Under the pieces are notes generated by a model. That model made no database searches. It worked only from the letters and a program-made list of their open reading frames with translations, and was not told where the DNA came from. Source: Hydrogenophaga intermedia (GTDB taxonomy: Bacteria; Pseudomonadota; Gammaproteobacteria; Burkholderiales; Burkholderiaceae_C). From it: a stretch of 64,000 bases of DNA. This document shows, one piece after another, positions 63,827 to 64,000 of this stretch. Where the stretch lies: contig NZ_CCAE010000008.1 of the NCBI RefSeq assembly GCF_000723405.1, positions 62,001-126,000 on the forward strand, written 5' to 3'. Numbering within the stretch: the first letter of the stretch is position 1; the number at the start of each line of letters is the position of its first letter. Position numbers and translations under genes: made by a program.

Positions 63827-64000
63827 TCAGGCCGCCGCAGCCGGCACGGGCGCGGGCGTGCGCGGCAACTGCGTCAGCACCAGCAAGGTCACCACCGACG
63901 TCACCGCCATCACGCCCAGCAGGGCCGTGAAGCCGGCCGCCTTGACCACCGGCCCGATCGCCCACACCGCCACCGAACTGGCGCCCAGCGACACCGCCAG
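63827..64000 (-). CDS. C-terminal end of a membrane transporter (probably MFS), 5' partial
   Basis: 57 codons open at the right edge, stopping at TGA (63829-63827), convergent with the PPTase and 12 nt from its stop. The translated end has two hydrophobic stretches, VAVWAIGPVVKAAGF and TALLGVMAVTSVVTLLVL, followed by a short Pro/Ala tail. This is typical of the last helices of a major facilitator permease. With a PPTase beside it, a product exporter is plausible but not shown. Confidence 0.6.
   Translation of the reverse strand: MAVSLGASSVAVWAIGPVVKAAGFTALLGVMAVTSVVTLLVLTQLPRTPAPVPAAAA

Overview
The window is almost entirely the core of one very large modular polyketide synthase / non-ribosomal peptide synthetase (PKS/NRPS) biosynthetic locus. 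The DNA is extremely GC-rich, with long antisense shadow ORFs. Gene style, the YefM-YoeB module, the Sfp-type phosphopantetheinyl transferase and an inverted-repeat intergenic element all suggest a high-GC proteobacterium, most likely Burkholderiales (Comamonadaceae-like). That taxonomic call is an inference from pattern recognition, not from a marker gene.

Layout, left to right. (1) 1-9648, + strand: the 3' part of a second operon, entering from outside the window. It holds an NRPS with a beta-aminotransferase domain (AMT-C-A(Gly)-T-C-A*-T, where A* is a degenerate adenylation domain), followed by two small alpha/beta-hydrolases. (2) 9639-10192, - strand: a yefM-yoeB toxin-antitoxin pair with its own promoter, at the point where the two operons converge. 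(3) 10273-62797, - strand: a ~52-kb gene train. In transcription order it encodes a 20-aa leader ORF, a type II thioesterase, PksA (KS-AT-KR-ACP), PksB (KS-AT-DH-ER-KR-ACP), PksC (KS-AT-cMT-ACP), PksD (KS-AT-DH-cMT-ER-KR-ACP), a 625-nt non-coding inverted-repeat region, PksE (KS-AT-DH-cMT-KR-ACP), two EamA/DMT permeases, PksF (KS-AT-DH-ER-KR-ACP), NrpsG (docking-C-A(Gly)-T), PksH (KS-AT-KR-T), NrpsI (docking-C-A(Gly)-T) and two more alpha/beta-hydrolases. (4) 62798-63112: a divergent control region. (5) 63113-63814, +: the Sfp-type phosphopantetheinyl transferase. (6) 63827-64000, -: the C-terminal end of a membrane protein, probably an MFS exporter. Letters A-K are local labels only.

How it works together (inference from family knowledge). 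The PPTase arms the carrier domains. The PKS train would build a reduced, multiply C-methylated chain. Glycine is added by NrpsG, extended and ketoreduced by PksH to a 4-amino-3-hydroxybutyrate-type unit, and followed by a second glycine from NrpsI. Most gene borders are 4-nt start/stop overlaps (ATGA, GTGA, TTGA), so translation is probably coupled. Matching docking elements support the order: helical LSDEE-type tails with LSPLKR-type heads among the PKSs, and acidic DREE tails before TubC-type heads at the two PKS-to-NRPS handovers. The + strand NRPS would convert a beta-keto carrier-bound intermediate to a beta-amine, add a third glycine, and carry a final module whose own A domain has decayed.

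The most unusual points are these. Neither NRPS terminus has a thioesterase domain, and each is instead followed by a pair of alpha/beta-hydrolases: one with a cysteine at the nucleophile elbow and one with no nucleophile there (Gly or Arg). All three intact A domains read as glycine-specific. The last module of the + strand NRPS has a dead A domain. A toxin-antitoxin pair sits between the two convergent operons. I could not match the predicted product to a known compound.
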